Of a stretch of DNA of 64,000 nucleotides, positions 1 through 9,421 are shown piece by piece. The DNA comes from Bacteroidaceae bacterium. GTDB lineage: Bacteria > Bacteroidota > Bacteroidia > Bacteroidales > Bacteroidaceae. The notes under the pieces are model-generated. The model saw only the letters and a list, made by a program, of their open reading frames with translations, was not told where the DNA came from and searched no databases. Position numbers and translations under genes: made by a program. The stretch lies in the NCBI GenBank assembly GCA_017650105.1, contig JAGCFO010000003.1, forward strand, positions 1-64,000. Reading direction: 5' to 3'. Position 1 is the first letter of the stretch. Every line of letters starts with the position of its first letter.

Positions 1-150
1 GACGGCGAGGTGAACGTGAGTGACGTCACCATGCTGGTGAGCATGATTCTCGGCAACACACCGCAAGCCAGCACCGCCGACGTGAACGGCGACGGCGAGG
101 TGAACGTGAGCGACGTGACGGCTCTCGTGAGCATCATCCTCGGGCAATGA
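1..150 (+). CDS. C-terminal dockerin-like repeats of a secreted protein (5' end outside window)
   Basis: The last 49 codons of a gene that begins before the window; the stop is TGA at 148-150. The readable protein holds two copies of a dockerin type I-like module, DVNGDGEVNVSDVTALVSIILG and a near-identical copy before it. The D-x-N-x-D-G-x-(I/V) pattern is the EF-hand-like calcium loop of dockerins. In Bacteroidota such modules often form the C-terminal end of large secreted glycan-active or adhesin-like proteins, usually without a recognised cellulosome. The catalytic part, if any, is not visible. A strong terminator follows at about 200. The module call is firm; the protein's function is unknown. 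Confidence 0.8.
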   Translation, partial: DGEVNVSDVTMLVSMILGNTPQASTADVNGDGEVNVSDVTALVSIILGQ

Positions 151-200
151 GCCGGAGATGAAGCGAAAGTGAGCCATTAAGAGCTTTCACCAAAAACGAA

Positions 201-240
201 TCTCGGGGGCAACAGATCGTTGTCCCCGAGATGTTTTTTT
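201..240 (+). terminator. Rho-independent terminator after the dockerin protein
   Basis: A 13-bp stem (201-213 with 219-231, one G:U pair) closes a 5-nt loop and is followed by eight T residues (233-240). It ends the transcript of the preceding gene. Confidence 0.85.
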
Positions 241-379
241 TATCAAAGAGAAGAACTGAGGTTTTACTGAAAAGGATTCTTCCTTCTTTTAAGATGAAAA
301 GGCTGTGCTGTGATGTGATGTACTACGATGTACTGTGATGTGATGTACTGTGCTGTGCTGCTCTGCCGCAAGTCTCATC

Positions 380-481
380 AACGCGAAAGCACCTTATGCA
401 TCTTCACTTCCTCAGCGCGAGAGAACCTGCTGCGTCAGCGTTCCCTTAGCGCGAGAGGACCTTCTGCGTCAGCGTTCCTTC
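380..481 (-). repeat. Tandem degenerate copies of the pectate lyase 3' end
   Basis: The last ~34 bases of the downstream-reading (minus strand) pectate lyase gene, coding for GTLTQKVLSR and the stop, recur immediately after its stop codon as a close second copy (GTLTQQVLSR and TGA, shifted by one base). A third, more decayed copy extends to about 380. Only the first copy is in frame with the gene. Confidence 0.7.
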
Positions 482-2206
482 GGAGCTTGTGAGCGCTACG
501 AGGTAGATGCCTCGGGGAAGATGCAGGCCTGCCGAACCGCTGACGGAGAGGCGCTTGAAAGGGACTCCCGTGCAGCTATACACCGCCAGCTCGCTCCCCT
601 CGGGGGCGTTCTGCACGCTGAGCAGGTTGCCATTCATCTCCACATGCTGCGTCTGCACACCCTTCACAGCAGTGAAGTCGGGTACTTGTTTCTGCGCCTG
701 GGTGATCCCCTGCACCAGATAGTTGAGGTATAGCTCCAGATTGGTGTAGCCCTCGGAGTTCACGTCGTTGATGTCGCTCGGGTCGGTGGGGTCCATATCG
801 AGCCGATATTCGTAATAGTCGGGCACACAGTCGCCGTCGGTGTCTTTACGCAAGCGCTCGAGCATCGTTTCGTCGTAGGCGATTGCCACCCAGGGAGAAT
901 CCTCCCCATCGAGCAGGGCATCGTTCTGCGTGTTGATGATTCCCGGCTCTGTCCATCCTGCGGGATGCGACACGCTATACTCTATCCCGTCGTATACCCC
1001 ACTCCACGAATAGCCTTTAGTGTACGACTTGAAGGAGCCTTTTCGGTTTACCACATCGTCGATGATGGCAGCGTCGTATCGGTCGCGGTAGTTGCTGGCT
1101 CCGCTGTAGGCAAGCACTTGCTGGTAGGCATCCTCAGCGCTGAAGGTAGTAATCGTGCCCGGCTCGAAAGGCTCCGTCATGCGCGCTGCAGCCTTCTGCG
1201 CTGCTGTTGCCGACATCTGTGCTGCCACTCCCTTGGGCCAGTTGTCGGCGGAGACATCGGGATGACCTTCCACCACGTTGCCGTCGACGTAAGCCCTCAC
1301 GTCAGCATCGGCTGCGAAGATACGATAGTGCTGGCTCTTTCCCGAATAGTGCTGGTCGGTGGCAGGGCCGGGCTTGATATAGTTGTTCACCATATTGACT
1401 ACCATCTCTGAGCCTCCGTAGCAGCCCACTCCGCACCAGTTGTAGATGACGCAGTTGCGCATATCGGTGCTGTCTTTTAATCCCCGTTCCCCCATCGTGT
1501 ATCGACTGCCGAAGCGAGGAGTCCTGCTCACGGCGTGAGCTATGAGGTTGTGATGGAACGAGGCGTTGTGTCCGCCCCACACTCCTCCGTAGCAATGGGG
1601 CTTCCCGTCGGTGTAGAGGGTTTTGGGATGCACCGAGTAGTTGAGAGGTTGGCTTACGAGACACCACTGTACGGTTGTGCTATCGTTGGCATACGCTGTG
1701 AGACACTCATCCACACTCCAGCTGACGGAGCAATGATCGATAATGAAATGCCCGCAATCGAAGCCTCCGAAGCCGTCGACCTCCGTTCCGCAGACATCTC
1801 CCGGACGGATGCGCAGGAAACGCACAATCACATTCTCGGCCCTGATGCCGAAGCCGTAGTCGGCGATGCAGATACCCCCGGGGGAGGTTTGCCCTGCGAT
1901 GGTGAGGTTGCCGTTACGCACATAGAGGTCGGACTTCAGGTGAATGGTGCCCGCCACGTCGAAGATGATGGTGCGCGCGCCCTTCTGATTGACGGCATAG
2001 CGGAACGAGCCCTCCTTGCCGGTATCCTCGAGCGTCGTCACACGATAGACCTTGCCTCCCCTGCCGCCCGAGACGTACATGCCGAAACCTTCGGCTCCGG
2101 GGAAAGCGGGAGTTTGGGCTTCCGCTCTGTCAACAACGGATGTGAGCACCAGGAGCGCGATGCCCAGCGCGAGGGGGAGTTTTCTCTTAGGTTGCATTGT
2201 CTTCAT
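446..2206 (-). CDS. Secreted pectate lyase, polysaccharide lyase family 1 type
   Basis: A 586-residue secreted beta-helix enzyme expected to cleave polygalacturonate by beta-elimination. A signal peptide (about 1-31, ending AEAQ) is followed by FPGAEGFG, typical of the start of Bacteroidota pectate lyases. The stretch with IIDHCSVSWSVDE (about 153-166) and HHNLIAHAVSRTPR (about 218-231), including the candidate catalytic arginine, match PL1 signatures. The last ~45 residues (ELAVYSCTG, LPRGIYLVAL, KVLSR) resemble the C-terminal sorting tails of Bacteroidota secreted proteins. Two in-frame ATGs exist (2206 and 2197); both give a good signal peptide. A decayed paralogue lies at 25853-26156, and a GH28 gene at 60167 fits the same pectin theme. 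PL1 assignment is strong; exact substrate is inferred. Confidence 0.88.
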   Translation of the reverse strand: MKTMQPKRKLPLALGIALLVLTSVVDRAEAQTPAFPGAEGFGMYVSGGRGGKVYRVTTLEDTGKEGSFRYAVNQKGARTIIFDVAGTIHLKSDLYVRNGNLTIAGQTSPGGICIADYGFGIRAENVIVRFLRIRPGDVCGTEVDGFGGFDCGHFIIDHCSVSWSVDECLTAYANDSTTVQWCLVSQPLNYSVHPKTLYTDGKPHCYGGVWGGHNASFHHNLIAHAVSRTPRFGSRYTMGERGLKDSTDMRNCVIYNWCGVGCYGGSEMVVNMVNNYIKPGPATDQHYSGKSQHYRIFAADADVRAYVDGNVVEGHPDVSADNWPKGVAAQMSATAAQKAAARMTEPFEPGTITTFSAEDAYQQVLAYSGASNYRDRYDAAIIDDVVNRKGSFKSYTKGYSWSGVYDGIEYSVSHPAGWTEPGIINTQNDALLDGEDSPWVAIAYDETMLERLRKDTDGDCVPDYYEYRLDMDPTDPSDINDVNSEGYTNLELYLNYLVQGITQAQKQVPDFTAVKGVQTQHVEMNGNLLSVQNAPEGSELAVYSCTGVPFKRLSVSGSAGLHLPRGIYLVALTSSEGTLTQKVLSR

Positions 2207-2237
2207 CGGTAAAGGGGATTAAGGAAACGTATTTTTT

Positions 2238-2345
2238 GGAGAAGGAATCGTGCGAGATGTAGAAAGAAAAAATCTTTTTGGAGAAGGGAAAAAATCTTAG
2301 CGAGAAGGGAGCTTTTCTTTTCGAGAAGGAAAAACTGCTCCTCTT
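2238..2345. repeat. Dispersed purine-rich intergenic repeat, copy 1
   Basis: Contains TTTTTTGGAGAAGGAATCG, GAGATGTAGAAAGAAAAAAT, TTTTTGGAGAAGGGAAAAAA and related units in the gap between aspS and the pectate lyase. The same building blocks occur at 10170, 31770, 37500, 46130 and 49965. No open reading frame explains it. Confidence 0.6.
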
Positions 2346-2483
2346 TTCTCCTCGAGTATTTCTTTTATCCGTAGGCAGTCGCTTCTTTTCGCTTAGAGAA
2401 AAGCTGCTTCTCTCTGGGGATAAAAAGAGCAGAGAAATCTCTTTGCTTTCGCTCGGAGGATTCCTCTGCTACCTTTGGATTGA

Positions 2484-4241
2484 TTATTTCTCTTTCAGAT
2501 CAACTTTTATCTGCAGTTCATCGAGCTGCACATCGTCGATGATGCCAGGAGCGCCCAGCATCACGTCGCGTCCCTGATTGTTCTTCGGGAAGGCGATGCA
2601 GTCGCGGATGCTGTCAAGCTCTGCAAACAGGCTCACAAAACGGTCGAGACCATACGCCAGTCCTCCGTGAGGGGGTGCGCCGTACTTGAAGGCATTCATG
2701 AGGAAGCCGAACTTCTTCTGTGCCTGCTCGGGCGTGAAACCGAGGATCTCGAAAATCTTCTGCTGGAGCTGAGCGTCGTGAATACGGATGCTGCCTCCGC
2801 CGACTTCCACGCCGTTTATCACCATATCGTAGGCGTTAGCGCGCACGGAAGCGGGATCGGTGTCGAGCAGAGGGATATCTTCGGGCTTGGGGCTCGTGAA
2901 CGGGTGGTGCATAGCCATCAGGCGCTGCTCTTCGTCGCTCCACTCATACATGGGGAAGTCGATAACCCACAGGCAGCTGTATTTGCTCTTGTCGCGCAGG
3001 CCTAACTGAGAGCCCATCTCAAGGCGCAGCTCGCACAACTGCTTGCGTGTCTTCATTGCGTCGTCGCCGCTGAGGATGAGAATCAAGTCGCCCGGCTCGG
3101 CAGCGAAGGCGCCTTTCATCTTCTGCAACACTTCCTGCGAGTAGAACTTGTCGACGCTCGACTTCACGGTGCCGTCGGCTTCCACGCGTGCATATACCAA
3201 CCCTTTGGCGCCAATCTGAGGCTTTTTCACAAATTCGGTCAGCTGGTCGAGCTGCTTGCGGCTATAGCTCGCAGCCCCTTTCGCGCAAATACCGCCGATG
3301 TAGGCAGCGTTGTCGAAGACGCTGAATCCGTATCCCTTCAGCACATCCATCAGCTCTACGAAGAGCATACCGAAACGGGTGTCGGGTTTGTCGCTTCCGT
3401 AGTACTTCATCGCATCGGCCCACGTCATACGCGGCAGCTTGGGGAGGTCGATGCCCTTTATCACCTTGAACAGATGGCGGCTCATGCCCTCGAACATCTC
3501 GAGGATGTCTTCCTGCTCCACAAACGACATCTCGCAGTCGATTTGTGTGAACTCAGGCTGACGATCGGCACGCAGGTCTTCGTCGCGGAAGCACTTCACA
3601 ATCTGGAAGTAACGGTCGAAGCCGCTCACCATCAGCAGCTGCTTGAGCGTCTGAGGGCTCTGGGGAAGAGCGTAGAACTGTCCCGGGTTCATGCGAGAGG
3701 GAACGACGAAATCGCGAGCTCCCTCGGGAGTGCTGTTTACCAACACGGGCGTTTCCACCTCAAGGAATCCCTGCTCGCTAAGATAGCGGCGTACCTCGAA
3801 TGCCATCTTGTGCCTCAGCTCAAGGTTTTTGCGCACAGCCGTGCGACGCAAGTCGAGGTAACGGTATTTCATGCGAAGGTCATCGCCTCCGTCGGTGTTG
3901 TCTTCAATGGTGAAAGGAGGCGTGAGGGCACCGTTCAGCACGTTCAGTTTCTCCACGAGGATTTCCACATCGCCCGTATCCATCTTCGGGTTCTTGCTTG
4001 AGCGCTCCTCCACTTTGCCTGTCACCTGTATGACAAACTCGCGTCCGAGACGGTTTGCCTGCTCGCAGAGGGCAGCGTCGCGCTCCTCGTTGAAAACCAG
4101 CTGCGTGATGCCGTAACGGTCGCGCAAGTCAACAAATGTCATTCCACCCATCTTGCGGCTGCGCTGCACCCATCCGGCAAGCGTCACCACTTCTCCCACG
4201 TTTGCGAGACGCAGCTCGCCACATGTCTTCGTTCTATACAT
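2484..4241 (-). CDS. aspS: Aspartate--tRNA ligase
   Basis: Charges tRNA-Asp with aspartate in the cytoplasm (class II synthetase). The 585 residues are the normal bacterial length. Visible parts are the N-terminal OB-fold anticodon-binding domain (about 1-105), the class II core with motif 2 ([16 protein letters not shown], about 217-232), the bacterial GAD insertion (about 290-410), and motif 3 (GLAYGLDRF, about 528-536). The ATG at 4241 gives the usual MYRT start. A TAATTTTG element on the minus strand (4302-4309) is a likely -7 box. A single gene, divergent from tRNA-Pro. Confidence 0.98.
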   Translation of the reverse strand: MYRTKTCGELRLANVGEVVTLAGWVQRSRKMGGMTFVDLRDRYGITQLVFNEERDAALCEQANRLGREFVIQVTGKVEERSSKNPKMDTGDVEILVEKLNVLNGALTPPFTIEDNTDGGDDLRMKYRYLDLRRTAVRKNLELRHKMAFEVRRYLSEQGFLEVETPVLVNSTPEGARDFVVPSRMNPGQFYALPQSPQTLKQLLMVSGFDRYFQIVKCFRDEDLRADRQPEFTQIDCEMSFVEQEDILEMFEGMSRHLFKVIKGIDLPKLPRMTWADAMKYYGSDKPDTRFGMLFVELMDVLKGYGFSVFDNAAYIGGICAKGAASYSRKQLDQLTEFVKKPQIGAKGLVYARVEADGTVKSSVDKFYSQEVLQKMKGAFAAEPGDLILILSGDDAMKTRKQLCELRLEMGSQLGLRDKSKYSCLWVIDFPMYEWSDEEQRLMAMHHPFTSPKPEDIPLLDTDPASVRANAYDMVINGVEVGGGSIRIHDAQLQQKIFEILGFTPEQAQKKFGFLMNAFKYGAPPHGGLAYGLDRFVSLFAELDSIRDCIAFPKNNQGRDVMLGAPGIIDDVQLDELQIKVDLKEK

Positions 4242-4357
4242 GGTTGTTTCCTTTTTTATATGATTATTTTTTTGAATTCCCTCTTATCGATTCTACGGGT
4301 GCAAAATTACTCATTAAAATCAAGAAAAAGAATTTTTTCAAAAAAAACATGCCAGAA

Positions 4358-4390
4358 AATGATGTTTTACGAAAAATCGTCGTATCTTTG
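4358..4390 (+). promoter_or_regulatory. Likely promoter of tRNA-Pro
   Basis: TATCTTTG at 4383-4390 matches the Bacteroidota -7 consensus TAnnTTTG and lies 27 bases before the mature tRNA. The upstream -33 box is weak (T-rich). With the minus-strand TAATTTTG at 4302-4309, this gap carries divergent promoters for the tRNA and aspS. Confidence 0.6.
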
Positions 4391-4416
4391 CACCCGCTTT
4401 CCAAAAGGGAAAGTTT

Positions 4417-4489
<73 letters not shown>

Positions 4490-4494
4490 CGAAA

Positions 4495-4541
4495 AAGAAG
4501 GTGCAACGAGAATCAACTCTGTTGCACCTTCTTTCTTTTAT
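4495..4541 (+). terminator. Terminator after tRNA-Pro
   Basis: Inverted repeat AGAAGGTGCAAC (4496-4507) with GTTGCACCTTCT (4521-4532), followed by a T-rich tract (to 4540). Confidence 0.8.
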
Positions 4542-4645
4542 TCGTTTCGAGCGGAAGAAAAAGACTTCTTGACCTCCGCTATGAGCTTTGAATCATACTA
4601 TTCCAACGGATAAATGCGTAGAATGTTACCTTCAGGAAAAGGGGT

Positions 4646-5866
4646 TTACTGTGTCCTTCCCGTATAGGCATCAATTCCTGATTTGTCCAACGACTGTGAG
4701 AAGAACTTCTCGGCAGCTTTGTCGACAGCAGCGCTCCAAGGCTGACCTCCTCCCGCATTTTGTACAACCCACAGCTTGAGCTCTTTCTTGTGCCAATTGA
4801 CGGAGCAATTGGTGCCCCAGGCGCCTCCGTGTCCGAACCAAGCGTTTTCGTTATCCTCTTCGGGGGCAGACAAGCCGAGGGAATAGCCTCCCATCCCCTT
4901 CGGGCGAGTGGAAACAGCCAGAAGTTTCTTTACCGTTTCCTCTTTCAAGATGCGCACACCATTATCGCCCACGCCGAGATTCATCAGCATCTTGTAGAAC
5001 TTCAGCTGATCGTTTGCCGTTGTCCACAGGCCAGCTCCGGCAGAAGCAAAAACGTGCGAGTCGTTATATGGACGTTGCTCCATATCCATCTCCTCGCGCC
5101 ACACGGCGGGAGCATCCTTCTTTGTCTCGTAGAGCTCGATTTTCTTCTTGAGCTGCTTGTCGGTGGGCCAAAACCAAGTCGATTTCATTCCCAGAGGGTC
5201 GAGCACCTCCTGCTTGAGGTATTTCTCCCACTTCATGCCTGTGATAACTTCCACGATAGCAGCACCGATGTCGATGCCCGTGTTGGAATACACATCGCGC
5301 GTACCTGGCTCAAAAAGGATAGGCGACGCAGCAGCGATGGAAGCAACCTGACGGATAGGAGCTCCTCCCGACCATCCTCCTCCTCTCACATCGCCTCGCT
5401 TAGCACTTATCTCGAAGGGGAATCCTCCCGTATGATTGAGCACCATACGGACAGTAAGCACATTCTTGGCCTTACGCAGCGTCTTGACGCTATCGTTCTG
5501 TCCTTCCTGAATCCACAGCTCCTTGAACTCGGGCAGATACTTCGACACAGGATCGTCGAGCGACAGCCTGCCTTCTTCCACAAGCTTGGCAATGGTGACA
5601 CCGCAGAAGCCCTTCGTCTGTGAACATTGCATGAATACATTATCCATCTTGATAGGACGTTTCTGAGACACATCGGCGTAACCGATGCAGCAGGTTTCCT
5701 GCACACCATCCTTATAGAACACACTGATAGCCCCAGCCAGCTGCCCGCTATCGACATAAGGCTGAAGCGCCTCTTTAGCGAAAGTTGTTTTAGAATCCTT
5801 AGGACCAGGTTTTGCTGTCATCGTCAAGCAAAACGATGCAAGCAGAAGAATTAGAATTTTTTTCAT
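4646..5866 (-). CDS. Secreted serine hydrolase, class C beta-lactamase / esterase fold
   Basis: 406 residues with a signal peptide (about 1-18) and a beta-lactamase/transpeptidase-like domain. Active-site motifs can be read in order: S-x-x-K as SQTK (S82, K85), Y-S-N near residue 193, and HGG near 345 in place of KTG. This set is typical of the class C-like esterase/D-aminopeptidase/penicillin-binding-related family, so the substrate (ester, peptide or beta-lactam) cannot be stated. Periplasmic location is inferred from the leader. It lies 75 bases downstream of a symporter on the same strand, separated by a hairpin. Confidence 0.88.
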   Translation of the reverse strand: MKKILILLLASFCLTMTAKPGPKDSKTTFAKEALQPYVDSGQLAGAISVFYKDGVQETCCIGYADVSQKRPIKMDNVFMQCSQTKGFCGVTIAKLVEEGRLSLDDPVSKYLPEFKELWIQEGQNDSVKTLRKAKNVLTVRMVLNHTGGFPFEISAKRGDVRGGGWSGGAPIRQVASIAAASPILFEPGTRDVYSNTGIDIGAAIVEVITGMKWEKYLKQEVLDPLGMKSTWFWPTDKQLKKKIELYETKKDAPAVWREEMDMEQRPYNDSHVFASAGAGLWTTANDQLKFYKMLMNLGVGDNGVRILKEETVKKLLAVSTRPKGMGGYSLGLSAPEEDNENAWFGHGGAWGTNCSVNWHKKELKLWVVQNAGGGQPWSAAVDKAAEKFFSQSLDKSGIDAYTGRTQ

Positions 5867-5897
5867 CGTATTAGGTTTTTAATTAGTAGGATTATGG

Positions 5898-5929
5898 AAG
5901 AGAGGCAGACATAAAATCTGCCTCTCTTT
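5898..5929 (-). terminator. Hairpin between symporter and serine hydrolase
   Basis: A 10-11 bp stem built from AGAGGCAGA and TCTGCCTCT with a short AT loop lies 13 bases past the symporter stop. The T tract on the minus strand is weak, so it may attenuate rather than fully terminate. Confidence 0.6.
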
Positions 5930-5941
5930 ATGCCAAAGATA

Positions 5942-7477
5942 TTATTTTTTCTTGTAACATTCAAATATCTGATTAACGCGCTCCTTCGACATCTTCTTGG
6001 TGAAGAGGCTTGTGAGCACCACTACTACAAATCCTCCAACCATAGCGATAGCTCCGCAGTTGATAGGATTGATGGGGTTGCCAATCAGCATGTTGACAAC
6101 GGTAAGGCCAACGCCCCACACGAAGCATGCCCACACGGAAGCTGTGGTTACTCCACGCCAATAGAGCCCCAACAGGAAAGGAGCAAGGAACGCGCCAGCC
6201 AAAGCGCCCCACGAGATACCCATCAGCTGAGCAATGAACGTGGGAGGATTGAGTGCTATCATCAGCGAAATGACGATGAAGAAGACTATCAGCACACGCA
6301 TCACCACAACCTTACGTCTCTCAATCTTTGCAGCAACAAGGTCGTCGATGCTACCCTCTTCCACTTCGCCCGGCAGCGCTTTCTTGTCGCGATAGATAAG
6401 GTCGAGCGTCATTGTTGATGATGATGTGAGAACGAGAGAGGCAAGCGTAGACATAGATGCCGAGAGCACCAGAAGCACAACAAGAGCAATGAGGATGTCG
6501 GGCAATGTGACAAGCATCGACGGAACGATGCTATCGAAAGCAAGACGTCCATTGGGCAGCGTAGGAGGAGTGCCGAACAGACGACCGAAACCTCCAAGGA
6601 AGTAGCAACCACCAGCTACCACGAAAGCGAAGATAGTGGAGATGATAGTTCCTCTGTGGATGGCTTTCTCGTCGGTGATACTATAGAACTTACCAACCAT
6701 CTGCGGCAATCCCCATGTGCCGAGAGATGTGAGCACAACCACACCCAAAAGATTCCAAGGATCAGGACCGAAAAGCGAGGTGAAGCCTCCTGAGCCTGAT
6801 ACTGCGGGCGTTGAGTCGGCTGGAAGTGCTGCTAATTTTTCAACAGCAGCCGAGAGTCCTCCTTGAGAGTTGAGAACAGCAGCGATAACGGTAATGATAC
6901 CGAAGAGCATGATGACTCCCTGAACGAAATCGTTCATAGCTGTCGCCTTGTAGCCGCCAAGTATCACATACACAGCCGTAAGGAAGGCCATGATGACAAC
7001 ACAGTATTCATACGGTACGCCAAAGCCCATCTCGAAAAGCGTTGAGATACCTTTGTAAACGCCAGCCGTGTAAGGAATAAGGAAGACGAATGCGATGACG
7101 GAAGCTACTACGCGGAGCCCCTGACTATTGTATCGTGTGCCGAAGAAGTCGGGCATTGTGCGGCTCTCGATATGCTGAGTCATGAGTTTCGTGCGACGTC
7201 CCAGCAATATCCAAGCCAGCAAGGAGCCGATAACGGCGTTGCCCACACCAATCCAAGTAGCCGAAAGGCCGTATTTCCATCCGAACTGTCCTGCGTATCC
7301 TACGAAAACCACAGCCGAGAAGTATGAAGTACCATAAGCAAAAGCTGTCAGCCAAGGGCCTACCGAACGTCCGCCCAACACAAAACCGTCTACGCTCTTA
7401 GCCTGCTTGCGCGATTTGATGCCGATGAACAGAGTCACAGCCAAGAACACTATCGTTAAAAGAATCTTGATTACCAT
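5942..7477 (-). CDS. Sodium:solute symporter family transporter
   Basis: 511-residue inner-membrane protein with about 13 hydrophobic segments and the SSS-family arrangement (N-terminal membrane helix, FVLGGRSVGPWLTAFAYGTSYFSA around 32-55, GGYKATAMNDFVQGVIM around 175). Members couple uptake of sugars, amino acids, proline, pantothenate or other solutes to a sodium gradient. The ligand cannot be read from sequence. A KKMSKERVNQIFECYKKK-type cytoplasmic tail ends the protein. The ATG at 7477 starts directly in the first membrane helix. Neighbours are a serine hydrolase and a porin, on the same strand but with gaps of 75 and 100 bases. Confidence 0.92.
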   Translation of the reverse strand: MVIKILLTIVFLAVTLFIGIKSRKQAKSVDGFVLGGRSVGPWLTAFAYGTSYFSAVVFVGYAGQFGWKYGLSATWIGVGNAVIGSLLAWILLGRRTKLMTQHIESRTMPDFFGTRYNSQGLRVVASVIAFVFLIPYTAGVYKGISTLFEMGFGVPYEYCVVIMAFLTAVYVILGGYKATAMNDFVQGVIMLFGIITVIAAVLNSQGGLSAAVEKLAALPADSTPAVSGSGGFTSLFGPDPWNLLGVVVLTSLGTWGLPQMVGKFYSITDEKAIHRGTIISTIFAFVVAGGCYFLGGFGRLFGTPPTLPNGRLAFDSIVPSMLVTLPDILIALVVLLVLSASMSTLASLVLTSSSTMTLDLIYRDKKALPGEVEEGSIDDLVAAKIERRKVVVMRVLIVFFIVISLMIALNPPTFIAQLMGISWGALAGAFLAPFLLGLYWRGVTTASVWACFVWGVGLTVVNMLIGNPINPINCGAIAMVGGFVVVVLTSLFTKKMSKERVNQIFECYKKK

Positions 7478-7577
7478 ATTATTTCATTGTTTGATTTCTT
7501 CGTTCGAACTATGAAGCTCGAAAAGAAGAGGATTTGTTGAATTGTTTTTCGATTATTTCAGTTGGTTTGCAGAATCA

Positions 7578-8666
7578 TTAAAATGCTACCTGGAACTGAG
7601 TTTGGAAGATATCTCTGTCGCTGCCGAGCCGTTGCCCGTTAAGGGTGTGGGTATACTGCATTTGTAAGCGACATTTCTTGTAGAACCAATACTGCAAGCC
7701 TGCTGTAAAGTTGCTCTGCTGCCAGCCCTCAACACTTGTGTTTCGGTTAAAGACGTCGGCGCTGGCTATTACGTCGATGCCGTTTTGAACAGGCACGCAT
7801 ATCGTCAGATAACCTCCCTGACTGGGAACATTTCCGTCTTTGCCTCCCAGCCACTCGGTACGAATGCTTATAGGACGAGCCTCCTTGTATTTGCCTGGCG
7901 CATAGCTGCCCGTCTTCCACTCTGCCCCAACGCTGAAACGATCGCGAGTGTAATCTTCGCCATACTGTATCTCAGGATTCCATAAAGCTTGGCCTACAGC
8001 ATGCCCGACGCCCTTTTGCCCGCTGACAACCAATCGAAGGCCATTCATGGGGCGCAATTCCAGTTTGCCGATAAAGTCCTTAAGGTTGTTTCCGTCACGA
8101 CGGTTGATGCCCTGCCCGTTCATTAGGGCAAGCTCGTAGTGAAGCATGTTATTGGCAAGATCACCATATATCATAGCGCCCAAGTCACGCCCGTAGTTGA
8201 CACCATTAAGAGGATCGGGGCCTTCGCCAGCCAAGTAAAGCACAGCCTGCGAATAAACATCGATGAGCTCGAGCATAGTAGGCGAAAGCGGATTCTCCAT
8301 CGAGAAAGAATGCTTGAACTGTCCCAAGCGGAAAGTCAGGGCTTTGTTGTCAGAGATACGAAAATCGGTGTAGTACTCTTGAACGACGCTTGAGAAATCG
8401 TGCATGAACAAGAACGACCAACGATCCGTGATACGAGCCTTAGCCCACAAAAGTGTGCGCTTCAGGTTGAAGTCGTTACGATGAACTCCGTTAACGGTTT
8501 CCCACGAATACCCTGCCTGGGCATAGCCGTTAAGAGTGATGCGACTCGTGAAGTCTTTCGACCAATCAATCTCCTCTCCTGAGGTTTGTTGCGCGTGAGT
8601 GTTACCCCAACTCATCGCGCCAAATAATACCGCCAGCGCGATAAAAATCTTTTTCCTTTTTTCCAT
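7578..8666 (-). CDS. Outer-membrane porin of the phosphate-selective (OprO/OprP, Porin_O_P) family
   Basis: 362 residues: a signal peptide ending at about AQQ (26) and then alternating amphipathic strands ending in an aromatic residue (QTQFQVAF), as expected for an outer-membrane barrel. The start region (ITLNGYAQAGYSWE, about 43-56), FRLGQFKHSFSMENPLSP (about 116-133) and the late KGVGHA-type segments match Porin_O_P proteins of Bacteroidota. The family was named for phosphate selectivity, but that is not established for most Bacteroidota members. A TACCTTTG element (minus strand, 8712-8719) is a plausible -7 box. Confidence 0.85.
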   Translation of the reverse strand: MEKRKKIFIALAVLFGAMSWGNTHAQQTSGEEIDWSKDFTSRITLNGYAQAGYSWETVNGVHRNDFNLKRTLLWAKARITDRWSFLFMHDFSSVVQEYYTDFRISDNKALTFRLGQFKHSFSMENPLSPTMLELIDVYSQAVLYLAGEGPDPLNGVNYGRDLGAMIYGDLANNMLHYELALMNGQGINRRDGNNLKDFIGKLELRPMNGLRLVVSGQKGVGHAVGQALWNPEIQYGEDYTRDRFSVGAEWKTGSYAPGKYKEARPISIRTEWLGGKDGNVPSQGGYLTICVPVQNGIDVIASADVFNRNTSVEGWQQSNFTAGLQYWFYKKCRLQMQYTHTLNGQRLGSDRDIFQTQFQVAF

Positions 8667-8801
8667 TTTTTTACCTTTGTTTATAATGATTGCTCAAATT
8701 TTTGTGCGCAACAAAGGTAATGTAAAAAAAAAACATAAATACCACTTATTTTTCACAAAAATCAACTTTTGAGGGCAAAAAAGTTGATAATGGTATTTTT
8801 T

Positions 8802-9395
8802 CTACCAAGTAAGGATATGCGTTATGTCGTCTATCAGTTTTTGAACATTCGCGCTGTAGCTTGCGAAGCCTCCTCTGAATGCCGTTTTCTGCGGAATGAT
8901 ACTATAATCAAGACCTACGCGCACGTGATGCGCGATGTTGATGCCCGCCCGAGCCGTAAAAATCGGGCACAGACAATAGTCGGGGTAATCGCCCATCGTA
9001 TAAATCTGATAATCAGCCACTCCTGCGCCTATTCCGACATAGGGCGAGACAAGCTTATTCTGCAGGATGTTATAGTCAGCGAAAACTTTCAGATACGAGA
9101 TACCGTGCGCGTAGACGGTTCCTACAGGGAATTCGTCTAACTTTCTGAATCGTCTGTTCTGCTCAGCAACACTCGGTGCCGATACCCTTGCTAAACTCCA
9201 TCGGACAGCAAAGTCGATAGGTTTCTCCCGAAGATTATAGCGCAACTCAAGGTCCAAGCCATTTCCTATGACAACGTCTTCATCCGTCGCAACAAGCGCA
9301 AACTCCAACTCGAACTGCTCCAACGACTGAGCCGAGAGACGAACGACTTGCGACGACGCCGCTAATATGAACGCAAACAGGATATATCTTTTCAT
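8802..9395 (-). CDS. Small outer-membrane beta-barrel protein, paralogue A
   Basis: 197 residues with a signal peptide (about 1-22) and a short strand-rich body (GLDLELRYNLREKPIDFAVRW; VSPYVGIGAGVADYQIY; ARAGINIAHHVRVGLDYS) typical of an 8-stranded outer-membrane barrel. No specific function is recognisable. It follows the next upstream gene by 26 bases and resembles it in layout (FELE near the start, strand with GIGAGVAD or GLGIGVAD, then A-R/P-R-AG). They look like tandem duplicates, probably one transcript. Confidence 0.7.
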   Translation of the reverse strand: MKRYILFAFILAASSQVVRLSAQSLEQFELEFALVATDEDVVIGNGLDLELRYNLREKPIDFAVRWSLARVSAPSVAEQNRRFRKLDEFPVGTVYAHGISYLKVFADYNILQNKLVSPYVGIGAGVADYQIYTMGDYPDYCLCPIFTARAGINIAHHVRVGLDYSIIPQKTAFRGGFASYSANVQKLIDDITHILTW

Positions 9396-9421
9396 GACTC
9401 TTCGATATTCTATTTAAAGTG

